64,000 bases of DNA from Bowmanella denitrificans. Its GTDB lineage: Bacteria > Pseudomonadota > Gammaproteobacteria > Enterobacterales > Alteromonadaceae. Where the stretch lies: contig NZ_PEBU01000011.1 of the NCBI RefSeq assembly GCF_002887595.1, positions 157,888 through 221,887 on the forward strand, read 5' to 3'. The notes under the pieces are model-generated. The model was not told the origin of the DNA, ran no database searches, and saw only the letters and a program-made list of their open reading frames with translations. Positions 10,599 to 19,620 of the stretch are shown here, in pieces. Positions within the stretch are counted from its first letter, which is position 1, and the number at the start of each line of letters is the position of its first letter. A program made the position numbers and the translations under genes.

Positions 10599-10622
10599 AA
10601 AAGGGGCTGAATAGCCCCTTTT
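10599..10622. terminator. Bidirectional rho-independent terminator
   Basis: A perfect 10-bp stem, AAAAGGGGCT / AGCCCCTTTT, with a 4-base GAAT loop and A and T runs on its flanks. It lies between the converging wlbC (+) and the large RTX gene (-), so it can end both transcripts. Confidence 0.9.
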
Positions 10623-10627
10623 TGTGT

Positions 10628-13600
10628 TTAAAGTGAAATCGTCACATCAGCGAATTTAAGCTTCTCGATATGCAATAAGGTATCTTTGCCTTCGTCACTT
10701 TGCAGTGCGGTCACGTAAACAGTATCACCATAGGTTTCAATACTGTAGTCTTGGGCTTTGCCATCATACACTGCTGTGTCAGTGCCGGGGCCACCATTAA
10801 GGTTGTCATCGCCGTGGCCGCCTTTTAGCGTGTCATTACCACGACTACCGATAATCACATCGCCGTGTCGGTCACCGTTGATAAGCTCGATGCTTACCAG
10901 CTCAACATTGGAAAAATCCCAGATTTGACGATAATTGGTGCCGCGGATCTCATCAAAGCCATCGCCGCCATCTATCTTTTCAATACCGGTAATTTCATAG
11001 ATAGGGATCAGATTGTCCTCTTCATCACCCAACACCACATCGAATCCGTCATCACCGTGGATCCAGTCATTTCTGCTGTCCTGCCCGTGGTAAATAAAAG
11101 TATCGTCACCAGGGCCGCCCCACATATGGTCTTCGTGGTCGCCACCTTCAATAATGTCATTGCCCGACGAGCCTATAATCACATCCGGACCGCCTTTACC
11201 CAGAATCACATAGGATTCATCGCGACCTGCCAAATCGAAATAGTCTCGCTGACTGGTACCCACCAAAGTACCACCAGAAATGATATTCACCGTGACCGTG
11301 GCAGAGGATGTCGCCCCTTTGCTGTCTTCAATCATATAGGTAAAGCTGTCTCTAAGCGCTGAACTGTCTTGTGGCGTGTATTGTATAGCATTGTCTGCCA
11401 GCAGGGCATTGCCAGCCGTGGCCGAGGATATTGAGACAACTGTCAGGTCGTCATTGTCCGGGTCAGTATCGTTAACCAGCAGCTCGTAGACGCTGATAAC
11501 GGTGGTTTCGCCTTCCTGAGCCTCAACCTGATCGGAATTGGCTTTAGGCGGATTATTGCTGGGTACGACCTGCACGTAGATACTGGCCGCAGAAATATCA
11601 TCACCACTGCGCAACTCGTATTTAAACTCCGCAGACCCCATGGCATCAGTAACAGGCGTAAATCTCATGCTGTTATCACTGAGTAACTGTAAACTGCCCA
11701 GAGCAGACGACGCTGTGCCAACAATCCTTGTTTGGATGTCCTGGTCTTCAGGTGTGACATCGTTGCCTAAAGGGAAAAAGATTCGTGATGTATTGATTTC
11801 CATCTGTACATAGTCGGGGGCGGCGTATAAACCGGAAAAGGTGGTTTGCGCAAGATTGGAACCCGTTAATGGCATCGTTTGGCCTGGTTCCAGTGCACCG
11901 ATATTTGTTGTGGTGGTGCCAGCAGAAATACCCGGAATGATAACCCCCGCACCACTTGCAGCAGAATCGCCGTGTAACGTCAGGCTAATACCCTCAAGAC
12001 TGCGGATATCTGAGAATCTAAGCTCGTCCAACTGGGCATCATAGTTTGCAAATAAGGTATCGTTGTCTATCAGTACGTCGTGATTGCCCAGCGGTGAACT
12101 TTTCCACTCATTGAAGCTGGCGGCATTAACCCCCCAGGCGTAAGCCGCCAGATTAAACTCGAACTTTCCATCTGTGGTCCAACCGTTGTAGTCCATCTGT
12201 GTCAACGAGTGGCGTGAGCTGTTACGCAACACGGTTGCACCATTACCACTGTTGACGAACAGGTTATTTCTGATATCTAACTGGCGAATATAGCCACTGT
12301 CGTTAACCCAGGCGTAATCGCCGCCATAGGTGATATCTGAATCACTACGAATAAAGGTATTGTGATAGATCAGCATGCCATTGGGGCTATCCTGCTCTGG
12401 CTTGATTTTAAGTGGGCCACGGCCAGCGTTAACTACCATGTTGTGATGAGCATAAACCGGCCCCCCCCATACAGGTTGGAAGCTCAGGCCATTGGCCAGG
12501 TTCGCCAGCAGGTTATGGTGCGCCGATACATTGCGCAGGGAAAAATCGAACTCAACGCCATCGTCACCGGTCCACAGCACCTGATTGTGATGAATATTGA
12601 TACTCTTATTGGCAATACTGGTTTGCCAGCTCATGCCCAGGGCATCGCCAAAGCCTGACAGGGTATTATTAGAGACTTCGATATTTTGCCCGGTCACCAC
12701 AATGCCTTCATAATTCCAGGTATCGCTGCTGGTATCGCCGGGCTCAGCTTGTCCCTCAAGCAGATTGTTGTGAATCACCAGGTTAGTATGGCCGCCTTTG
12801 GCACTGATACCAGAATAGACCGCTGAGATATGCAAACCTTTAATCTGCACATCGTCGGTATTGCCGCTAATGACCACGCCGGTACCGCCATGGGTTAAGG
12901 ACAGATCCCGCACCCGGATATGGTTACCTGTAATGGTTAGCAAAGGTCCGGAACCGTTGGACATCACGGTGGCCAGTTGCGCCACGCTACCTTTTAAGGT
13001 GATTGGCTTGCTAGCCGTGCCGCTGGCGCTTATTGTCAGAGTGGTAGAATAGGTGCCTGGCGTCAGCTCAATGGTATCGCCTGGTTGCACGTTTCTGATG
13101 GCCTGTAGCAACGTTGCGGTGTTGGATACAGTAATGACTCTGCCGGTTGGCGGCAGGTCTATATCGGCGGAAAGCGCCGTGCTGGCACTGATGCTTTGTT
13201 CCGCTTGCAAACCATCCGGGTCATGCAGAATCACTTTAAAGTCGTATTCAGTGCTAGGTTGTAAACCAGTCACAATGCCAGCAAAAGACGAAGGTGAAAG
13301 GCCTGTGCTGTTTTTGGTGTTTCTGGCCAGTTCAGGGCGAATACGAAATAAATCAATGCTCCGTTGCCATTGATCTGCGTCTGCCTGCTTCAACCATAGT
13401 GACGCAGTAGCATTGAAGTTTTTATCGCCACCCAACACCGGTAATAGTAAAGATGCTGATGTGGCCGTCACTCCGTCCATCACCAACTCACCAGCTTGCA
13501 GCTTGTTGATATCTGCAGGGTTAGGGGTCGGTGTCCAAACCCAAACTCCATCACTGCCTAAACCGCTGCCGGCGTTCTGCAAACCCAGAAAAATGTCCTG

Positions 13601-14680
13601 CTGCGCCTGATAGATAAACTTATCGAATACCTTACCTGCTCCTTTTCCGCTGTGGCTTGGGGTTTGAGGCTGGTTCTCATTCCAGATAACTTCAAACTGA
13701 TTGGTGCTGGGATCCCAGGTAATAAGCTCGGGGCCACCGTTCCAGATATAGAATTTTTTATCGACAGGACGATAATTAAAGGCGGCCTGTCTTAAATCCA
13801 TGGAGTAATTCAGTTCTTCAAGCGAGGGATAAGCGACTAACTGCTCTGCCGCTACCGAATTAGCCCGTACGTCCAGTTTGTAGATGCCCTTATCATTTGA
13901 GCTATAAAATTCATTCGTTTCCGGATTGACAAACAGTGTGGAAACTACGGATGTTCCGCCTAAATCTCTTATCGGTCCAAGGCTTTTCTGCGTGCCGTCA
14001 GGTTTTACTAGCAGTGCATTGTGAGCGCTGCCGGAAATAAACAGCATATCGCCATTGGCACGCACGGCTGATTTAGGGTAATGGAACGTATGTTCACTGA
14101 CATATTTAGTCCACTGTCTGGATTGTGGAGAAAATTCCCAAACGGTGTTTTCATGTGGTGCATGAGAAGGTAAATTCACACCACCATAACCGGCACTGCT
14201 CGCCATCCAGATGCTATTGGTGACTGGGTTCCACAAAATACCGTCGTAAGTGTGAGGAGACAGCGGAGTAGATGCAGGAATATGCACGGTGTACGCTGGC
14301 AGTTCACTATGTGGTTCCGCTACTATCAGTGGGGCTGGATCGGTGAGTCGGGTCCAGACATTTTCATTCAAATCCAATTGGTAAACTTCGTTGCCACCAT
14401 AGTCTGAGTGACCACCGCCGAAGAAATACATGGTGTTACTGTGTTTATCGAACACACTGCTGTTCCAGGCGTCAAATACTGCCGTGGGCCCGACAACGCC
14501 CCAGAAATTTGCACTATTGGTCGTGGCCACCATATTGTCATGGGCCTGCTTGGTAAACGCCACATCATTAAATTGATTGGTCGTTGTCAATTTCTGCCAG
14601 TCGGCATATACCTCACTGGGAACAACAAGGGGTAAACAACATAATAATCCGGCAACAGGAAATTGAACTCGCTTAAACAT
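10628..14680 (-). CDS. Secreted 1350-residue Kelch-like / Fn3 / parallel beta-helix / cadherin-like / RTX protein
   Basis: The N-terminus has a signal-peptide-like stretch (to about residue 26, ending VYADW). Then come: a Kelch/galactose-oxidase-like propeller (about 30-385, repeats such as YFFGGGHSDYGG and YIWNGGPELITWD); a fibronectin-III-like domain (about 395-505); a right-handed parallel beta helix (about 510-830, opening PGDTIELTPGTY and rich in VxIxxN turns); a linker; a cadherin-like/VCBS domain (about 1020-1130, NDTDPDNDDLTV); and RTX-type GGxGxD calcium repeats (about 1150-1300, such as GGPGDDTFIYHG). The helix plus RTX layout resembles alginate C5-epimerases and lyases, so a secreted EPS-modifying or adhesive role is plausible. 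Having both a Sec-like N-terminus and RTX repeats is unusual. No catalytic residues can be assigned. It starts at ATG 14680; 112 bases separate it from the TPR gene. Confidence 0.85.
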   Translation of the reverse strand: MFKRVQFPVAGLLCCLPLVVPSEVYADWQKLTTTNQFNDVAFTKQAHDNMVATTNSANFWGVVGPTAVFDAWNSSVFDKHSNTMYFFGGGHSDYGGNEVYQLDLNENVWTRLTDPAPLIVAEPHSELPAYTVHIPASTPLSPHTYDGILWNPVTNSIWMASSAGYGGVNLPSHAPHENTVWEFSPQSRQWTKYVSEHTFHYPKSAVRANGDMLFISGSAHNALLVKPDGTQKSLGPIRDLGGTSVVSTLFVNPETNEFYSSNDKGIYKLDVRANSVAAEQLVAYPSLEELNYSMDLRQAAFNYRPVDKKFYIWNGGPELITWDPSTNQFEVIWNENQPQTPSHSGKGAGKVFDKFIYQAQQDIFLGLQNAGSGLGSDGVWVWTPTPNPADINKLQAGELVMDGVTATSASLLLPVLGGDKNFNATASLWLKQADADQWQRSIDLFRIRPELARNTKNSTGLSPSSFAGIVTGLQPSTEYDFKVILHDPDGLQAEQSISASTALSADIDLPPTGRVITVSNTATLLQAIRNVQPGDTIELTPGTYSTTLTISASGTASKPITLKGSVAQLATVMSNGSGPLLTITGNHIRVRDLSLTHGGTGVVISGNTDDVQIKGLHISAVYSGISAKGGHTNLVIHNNLLEGQAEPGDTSSDTWNYEGIVVTGQNIEVSNNTLSGFGDALGMSWQTSIANKSINIHHNQVLWTGDDGVEFDFSLRNVSAHHNLLANLANGLSFQPVWGGPVYAHHNMVVNAGRGPLKIKPEQDSPNGMLIYHNTFIRSDSDITYGGDYAWVNDSGYIRQLDIRNNLFVNSGNGATVLRNSSRHSLTQMDYNGWTTDGKFEFNLAAYAWGVNAASFNEWKSSPLGNHDVLIDNDTLFANYDAQLDELRFSDIRSLEGISLTLHGDSAASGAGVIIPGISAGTTTTNIGALEPGQTMPLTGSNLAQTTFSGLYAAPDYVQMEINTSRIFFPLGNDVTPEDQDIQTRIVGTASSALGSLQLLSDNSMRFTPVTDAMGSAEFKYELRSGDDISAASIYVQVVPSNNPPKANSDQVEAQEGETTVISVYELLVNDTDPDNDDLTVVSISSATAGNALLADNAIQYTPQDSSALRDSFTYMIEDSKGATSSATVTVNIISGGTLVGTSQRDYFDLAGRDESYVILGKGGPDVIIGSSGNDIIEGGDHEDHMWGGPGDDTFIYHGQDSRNDWIHGDDGFDVVLGDEEDNLIPIYEITGIEKIDGGDGFDEIRGTNYRQIWDFSNVELVSIELINGDRHGDVIIGSRGNDTLKGGHGDDNLNGGPGTDTAVYDGKAQDYSIETYGDTVYVTALQSDEGKDTLLHIEKLKFADVTISL

Positions 14681-14792
14681 GATAATTTCTCGGGGTACTG
14701 TTCAACTTTAAAAGTTTAGAACACAGGGTTACGAGTATGGACCCCGCAAAACTGCATATTCACAAAAGATTCATTCTGCTATCTGGGTCCGC

Positions 14793-15461
14793 CTAGTCCT
14801 CCTTTACACCACTATTATTGCCTGCTTTTTGTTCAAGCAGGTTACGTAATCCCTGCAATGGGTAGTGATTTTTATACGCAATGTCGGCATGTTCGGATGC
14901 TTTGTCCAGTTGCCCGGACTTCACGTAAAGCAGCCCCAGGTTGTAATGGATTTCAGGGTTATCTGGTTGCAATTCAAGGGCTTGTATATAGTATTTTTCT
15001 GCTTCGTCGAGGCGGGATGTCAGTTGTAAATGGCTGGCATAAAGCATCAGGCTAACAGCGTCCCTTGGCTGCATATAAATCGCCCGCTTGAAGTAGCAGT
15101 CGGCAGTGTAGTAGATATCCATGACCTTAAAATTCATCTTCTTCTGGCGCTGATATTTCGCCATAGACGCCAGTGCCCGATGATAATTAGGAATGGCTCT
15201 AAGCGTGTAGTCCAGATCTCCGATAATGGTGTTTCTGCTACCTGCAATATGGTTTTCAACAGATGTTGTAAAGTGGGCCCCCAACACAATGGGCAACCTG
15301 TCCTGATGCGCCGGGTTAGTGAAATCCCAGGGGCCATAAGCATTACTGAGCGGCTTACCAGGTTCTATGCCACAACTTTGATTATTGCGGTCCGCTGCGG
15401 CAAACACCTGAAAGCAGCTAAGTAAGGTAAGGTTGAGAATTAGAAATCTGAATAAAGACAT
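14793..15461 (-). CDS. Exported TPR-repeat protein
   Basis: About 222 residues with a signal peptide (MSLFRFLILNLTLLSCFQVFA) and two to three TPR units in the C-terminal half (around AISLMLYASHLQ, AEKYYIQALELQPDNPEIHYNLG, LYVKSGQLDKASEHADIAY). TPR arrays bind other proteins, so it is probably a periplasmic scaffold of the EPS machinery. I place the start at ATG 15461; the frame also opens at an upstream TTG (15470). It lies upstream of the large RTX gene on the same strand and is divergent from the glycosyltransferase at 15645. The substrate or partner is unknown. Confidence 0.75.
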   Translation of the reverse strand: MSLFRFLILNLTLLSCFQVFAAADRNNQSCGIEPGKPLSNAYGPWDFTNPAHQDRLPIVLGAHFTTSVENHIAGSRNTIIGDLDYTLRAIPNYHRALASMAKYQRQKKMNFKVMDIYYTADCYFKRAIYMQPRDAVSLMLYASHLQLTSRLDEAEKYYIQALELQPDNPEIHYNLGLLYVKSGQLDKASEHADIAYKNHYPLQGLRNLLEQKAGNNSGVKED

Positions 15462-15644
15462 AGGTTCCAATAATTATACCTTTAGTTTTGGACATTATAG
15501 GGGGATTAACCAGCAACTTCACTAAGCATATCGCATCGATTAGGGTAAATAGTCGATGTACTAACAATATTTTATGGATAACAAGTTGAATAGAAATATT
15601 AATAAAGCTTAAATAGAGGCCTCTTGGAATGGGGATTTTATTTG

Positions 15645-16889
15645 GTGTCTAAGCGCGTCCTGTATATTGCTTTTCATTTTCCACCAATTCAAACCAGCAG
15701 TGGTGTTCATCGGACCCTGGCATTTAGTCGTCATCTGGCTGAACAAGATTGGCATGTCCGGGTGCTGACGGTGGATAACCAAGCGTATGAGCAGCAAAAT
15801 GAAACCCAACTGAAATTTATTCCGGACAATGTATCTGTGGTCAGAGCATTCGCCAGAGACACGGCCCGGCATTTTTCATTTAAAGGCCGGTATCTCGCCA
15901 GTATGGCGGTACCTGATCGTTGGCAAAGCTGGATATTCGGCGGGGTATGGGCCGGATTAAAGCAAATCTGGCGTCTGCGACCGGATGTGATTGTTTCGAC
16001 CTATCCTATTGCGTCGGCACATTTTATAGGCTATTTCCTGCACAAGCTGACTGGCGTGCCCTGGGTAGCGGATTTTCGCGACCCTATGCTGCAAGATGGG
16101 TACCCCAGCCAGCCGGCTATTCGACGCGCCTTTGCCTGGATTGAAAAAAAAGCCGTTAAACATTGCAAGCACATTATTTTTACCAGTCCTGGTGCCGTCG
16201 ACCTTTACCGGCAAAGGTTTCCAGATGTTGAAGATAGGCGTTGGCAACTTATTCCTAATGGTTTCGACAGTAAAATGTTTGAAGCAGTACCCGAGCCGCA
16301 AAGCGATACGCACATATCTGGCCGAGTGACATTGTTGCATAGCGGCACCATTTACCCTGAAGAGCGCGATCCCCGCCCCCTGTTCCAGGCTTTATCTGAA
16401 CTCAAGCATGAAGAGCCGCGATTAGCAGCACAATTGCGGCTGGTTTTGCGTGCAACCGGGCACGACCCGCTGTTTGCACCAATGTTGAAAGAATATGATA
16501 TTGAGGATCTGGTTGAGTTGGCGCCGGGTATCGACTACCTGTCTGCATTGCAGGAAATGTTGCAAGTGGACGCCTTGTTGTTAATGCAAGCCAGCAATTG
16601 CAACTATCAAACGCCAGCCAAGGCTTATGAGTATATTCGTGCCAAACGACCTGTGTTGGCATTGACCGATCCCTGCGGCGACACGGCCAAAGTCATATTA
16701 GAATCCGGCGTGGCACTGGTGGCTCCTCTTGACGATAAGCACGCCATAAAGCAGGCGTTGCGTGATTTTATAGTCGGGCTGCAGGAAAGTCGTTTTACGT
16801 ATCTAAGTGATGCCAACATCGAACAGTTTTCGCGCCAACACCAGGCCAAGACATTCACCCAACTGTTGGATAACATTGTCCAGCAATAG
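15645..16889 (+). CDS. Glycosyltransferase family 4, EPS locus
   Basis: About 414 residues, GT-B fold. The N-terminus (RVLYIAFHFPPIQTSSGVHR) has the GT4 acceptor-side signature. The middle has PWVADFRDPM and the C-terminal half LLHSGTIYPEERDP and YEYIRAKRPVLAL. It should extend the EPS repeat in the cytoplasm. The start is uncertain: a GGGGA site at 15631-15635 suits GTG 15645 or TTG 15642, while the frame is open back to a TTG at 15624. It is the first gene of a forward run through 23394 with short or overlapping junctions. The 15471-15623 gap should hold divergent promoters. Confidence 0.85.
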   Translation: MSKRVLYIAFHFPPIQTSSGVHRTLAFSRHLAEQDWHVRVLTVDNQAYEQQNETQLKFIPDNVSVVRAFARDTARHFSFKGRYLASMAVPDRWQSWIFGGVWAGLKQIWRLRPDVIVSTYPIASAHFIGYFLHKLTGVPWVADFRDPMLQDGYPSQPAIRRAFAWIEKKAVKHCKHIIFTSPGAVDLYRQRFPDVEDRRWQLIPNGFDSKMFEAVPEPQSDTHISGRVTLLHSGTIYPEERDPRPLFQALSELKHEEPRLAAQLRLVLRATGHDPLFAPMLKEYDIEDLVELAPGIDYLSALQEMLQVDALLLMQASNCNYQTPAKAYEYIRAKRPVLALTDPCGDTAKVILESGVALVAPLDDKHAIKQALRDFIVGLQESRFTYLSDANIEQFSRQHQAKTFTQLLDNIVQQ

Positions 16890-16924
16890 CATTACTTGCA
16901 GCCAGGCAGGGAGAATAAACAGAT

Positions 16925-18691
16925 ATGACGCAAGTGCAGCCGCATACGCAACCCCAAAAACCACTTAATGCCCCCCATACATTGCATTGGGAGGATGGCC
17001 TGTCGGGTTCAATTAGCATGGTCAGTATTGTAACTGAGCATGCGCAGACAGTGCTGGAAAGCGAGGGTATGCAAATTTGCGTATTAGGCAGAGTTCGCTC
17101 CTATGGCCAGGACTATGCAACGGATTTATCTTGGTTGCCTGGCTGTCTGAATAACGCCGATTATTACTCGCAACTGGCTGGCTTTTTTGCCCTGATAGTG
17201 CTGGACAAAAAGCAGGGGCATATCCGCCTGATTAGTGATCATGTCGGCAGTGTTCCGCTGTATTTAATGCAGCACCATGGAGAATGCGTGATTAGTGATT
17301 CTCTAAAGTTGTTGGAGCCCAGGTGGGGTCAGCAACAGGGCCAACTGAGTCATCAGGCCTTGTTTGATTATTGCTTTTTTCACTGTATTCCTTCCCCCCG
17401 TACTTTGTTTACACAAGTAAGCAGAATCAATCCCGGCGCAGAATTGTTGATCGACTCACAAGGTAAGGTTGCAGAGAAAAACTGCTACAGTCCGGCGTAT
17501 CGTTATAGTCAGGCCAGTGAATCAGAATTAAAAGCCCAATGTAAGCAGGTGATTGACGACGCAGTAAGGCGCAATATTGCACCTAAGTCAGCGGCATTTT
17601 TAAGTGGTGGTCTGGACAGTTCAACCGTGGCGGGCATGTTTGCCAAGTATCAGCCCAACGCCCCAACCTTTTCTATTGGTTTTGATGCTAAAGGGTATGA
17701 TGAAACCCACTATGCGCAAATTACTGCTAAGCGGTTCTCAACGCAGCATTATGTGCACTATTTACAGCCGCAGGAAATCGTCGACAACTTTGTTGAGGTG
17801 GCTGGCTATTTTGATCAGCCATTCGGTAACTCCTCAGCAATGGCGGCCTATGTTTGCGCCAAGATAGCCAAAGAAAACGGCTTTGATGTGATGCTGGCAG
17901 GGGACGGCGGTGATGAGATCTTCGGTGGTAACGAGCGTTATGCAAAGCAGAAAGTGTTTGAACGTTATGACTATGTACCATCACCATTGAGAAGTATGCT
18001 GGAAGTACTGCTGAACAGTCCGCTTGGTAAACTGCCTGGTTTCAAGAAAGGTCTGAGTTATGTGCAGCAGGCCAGTATCCCTTTACCTGACCGCTTGGAT
18101 ACCTACAATTTCCTTAACCGCTTCAACCTGGAGAGCATTTTCAGTGGCGAGTTTCTCAACACTGTAGACGTCGAGCTGCCAAAACAAGCCAAACGGCAGC
18201 GCTATCAACAATGTCAGGCTGACCATCCGGTAGAGCGCATGATGTACCTGGATTGGAAGTTCACCCTGGCCGACAACGATCTGGTTAAGGTATCACGCAT
18301 GTGCCAAAAGGCCGGAGTCGAAGTTCGCTATCCCTTGTTTGAAAAAGAAGTGGTGGATTTCAGTTGTACGGTACCTGCTGAGATAAAGCTGCCTGGAGAC
18401 AAGTTAAGGCACTTTTATAAAGAAAGCTTTCGCGGCTTTTTAGCTGACGAGACACTGGAAAAGTCTAAACACGGCTTCGGCTTACCCTTCGGGGTTTGGA
18501 TGAAGGAACAGCCCGTCCTAAGGGAACTAACCAATAGTGCTCTGGCCGGGCTGAAGAAGCGCAATATCTTCCAACCAAGCTTTATTGAACAGGCGCTGCA
18601 AGTATATGACTCTGGTCATGCCAATTACTATGGTGAACTGATCTGGATCCTCGTGGTTCTGGAGTTGTGGCTGCAGAGCCGGGGTCTTTAA
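16925..18691 (+). CDS. Asparagine-synthetase-like amidotransferase, exosortase A-associated, lacking the N-terminal Cys
   Basis: 588 residues. The C-terminal half is a clear asparagine synthase ATP-pyrophosphatase domain with the PP-loop SGGLDSS (residues 227-233), DGGDEIFGG and the YP/KHGFGLP segment. The N-terminal half still looks like the glutamine amidotransferase fold (GFFALIVLDK, then SDHVGSVPLYL). However, the protein does not begin with Met-Cys, so the catalytic Cys2 of class II glutaminases is absent. It would therefore use free ammonia or another amine, or have become an adenylating ligase. Exosortase A loci often carry an amidotransferase of this type. Start at ATG 16925 after an AGGGAGA site. 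It ends 2 bases before the deacetylase. Confidence 0.85.
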   Translation: MTQVQPHTQPQKPLNAPHTLHWEDGLSGSISMVSIVTEHAQTVLESEGMQICVLGRVRSYGQDYATDLSWLPGCLNNADYYSQLAGFFALIVLDKKQGHIRLISDHVGSVPLYLMQHHGECVISDSLKLLEPRWGQQQGQLSHQALFDYCFFHCIPSPRTLFTQVSRINPGAELLIDSQGKVAEKNCYSPAYRYSQASESELKAQCKQVIDDAVRRNIAPKSAAFLSGGLDSSTVAGMFAKYQPNAPTFSIGFDAKGYDETHYAQITAKRFSTQHYVHYLQPQEIVDNFVEVAGYFDQPFGNSSAMAAYVCAKIAKENGFDVMLAGDGGDEIFGGNERYAKQKVFERYDYVPSPLRSMLEVLLNSPLGKLPGFKKGLSYVQQASIPLPDRLDTYNFLNRFNLESIFSGEFLNTVDVELPKQAKRQRYQQCQADHPVERMMYLDWKFTLADNDLVKVSRMCQKAGVEVRYPLFEKEVVDFSCTVPAEIKLPGDKLRHFYKESFRGFLADETLEKSKHGFGLPFGVWMKEQPVLRELTNSALAGLKKRNIFQPSFIEQALQVYDSGHANYYGELIWILVVLELWLQSRGL

Positions 18692-18693
18692 TT

Positions 18694-19620
18694 ATGTTGC
18701 ATTGGGGATTATCTCTGGCAGGAAGGCTGCTGAACAGAGGCAAGCTGAGTATTCTGATTTATCACCAAGTGTTGGCCGAATTTGATCCTATGCGGCCCAA
18801 TGAGCCAACTGTGCAAGTGTTTGACTGGCAAATGGCCTTGCTGGCTAAATATTTCACACCATTGTCGCTGGATCAGGCTATTAAAGGATTGGCGCAGGAT
18901 AACCTGCCCGCCAATGCCGTATGCGTGACGTTCGACGATGGTTATCTGAATAACCTGACATTGGCTCAACCCATTCTGGCCAAATACAACATTCCCGCCA
19001 CGGTTTATATTGCCACCGCCTTTAGTGACGGTGTCAACATGTGGAATGACAGAGTAATGCATTTGTTTGCCGACCCAAACCGGGACTCGCTGTTATTGGA
19101 TGAAGACAAGGTGGTACTGGCAGATATGGAGCAGCGCCGAGCTGAGGCATACAAGCGCCTTAAGCAGTTGAAACATCTGGATATGCAATCGCGTTTAGGC
19201 AAAGTATCGCAGTGGTATCAGCAGAACCTTGCCAATGAGCAAGCCCCTTTAATGATGACGCCAGCCGAGGTCAGAGAATTGGCGCAGTTGGGAATCACCA
19301 TCGGCGCGCATACAGTAAACCATCCCATTTTAAAAGTGCATGACGAACCAACCCAGCAATGGGAAATTGAAACCAGTAAACAGCAACTGGAATCCTGGCT
19401 CGACAAGCCGGTGGAGCATTTTGCGTATCCTAATGGGGTATGGCAGCAGGATCTGGACGAGACCACGGTAAGCTTGGCTAAACAGGCCGGATTTAAGACT
19501 GCGGTGATTACCAACTGGGGTAAGGCCACTGGGAATACCGATTTCCATATGCTACCGAGATTCACTCCTTGGGACAGACAGTCGGTTATGTTCCAAACTC
19601 GACTGGTCAGGGGCGGCTAA
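18694..19620 (+). CDS. Polysaccharide deacetylase (NodB homology), exosortase A-associated
   Basis: About 308 residues. The NodB domain shows motif 1 TFDDGY (catalytic base and metal-binding Asp) and motif 2 H-x3-H in GAHTVNHP. ILIYHQVL near the start and HFAYPNG further on are typical. It probably removes N-acetyl groups from EPS sugars. There is no clear signal peptide, although the first 25 residues are mildly hydrophobic, so its location is unsure. I use ATG 18694, 2 bases after the previous stop. Its TAA overlaps the next ATG (TAATG). Confidence 0.87.
   Translation: MLHWGLSLAGRLLNRGKLSILIYHQVLAEFDPMRPNEPTVQVFDWQMALLAKYFTPLSLDQAIKGLAQDNLPANAVCVTFDDGYLNNLTLAQPILAKYNIPATVYIATAFSDGVNMWNDRVMHLFADPNRDSLLLDEDKVVLADMEQRRAEAYKRLKQLKHLDMQSRLGKVSQWYQQNLANEQAPLMMTPAEVRELAQLGITIGAHTVNHPILKVHDEPTQQWEIETSKQQLESWLDKPVEHFAYPNGVWQQDLDETTVSLAKQAGFKTAVITNWGKATGNTDFHMLPRFTPWDRQSVMFQTRLVRGG

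Noticed and set aside
15575..15590. TGGATA-N5-TTGAA before the glycosyltransferase at 15645
   Set aside because: It lacks the essential GC of the -12 box.
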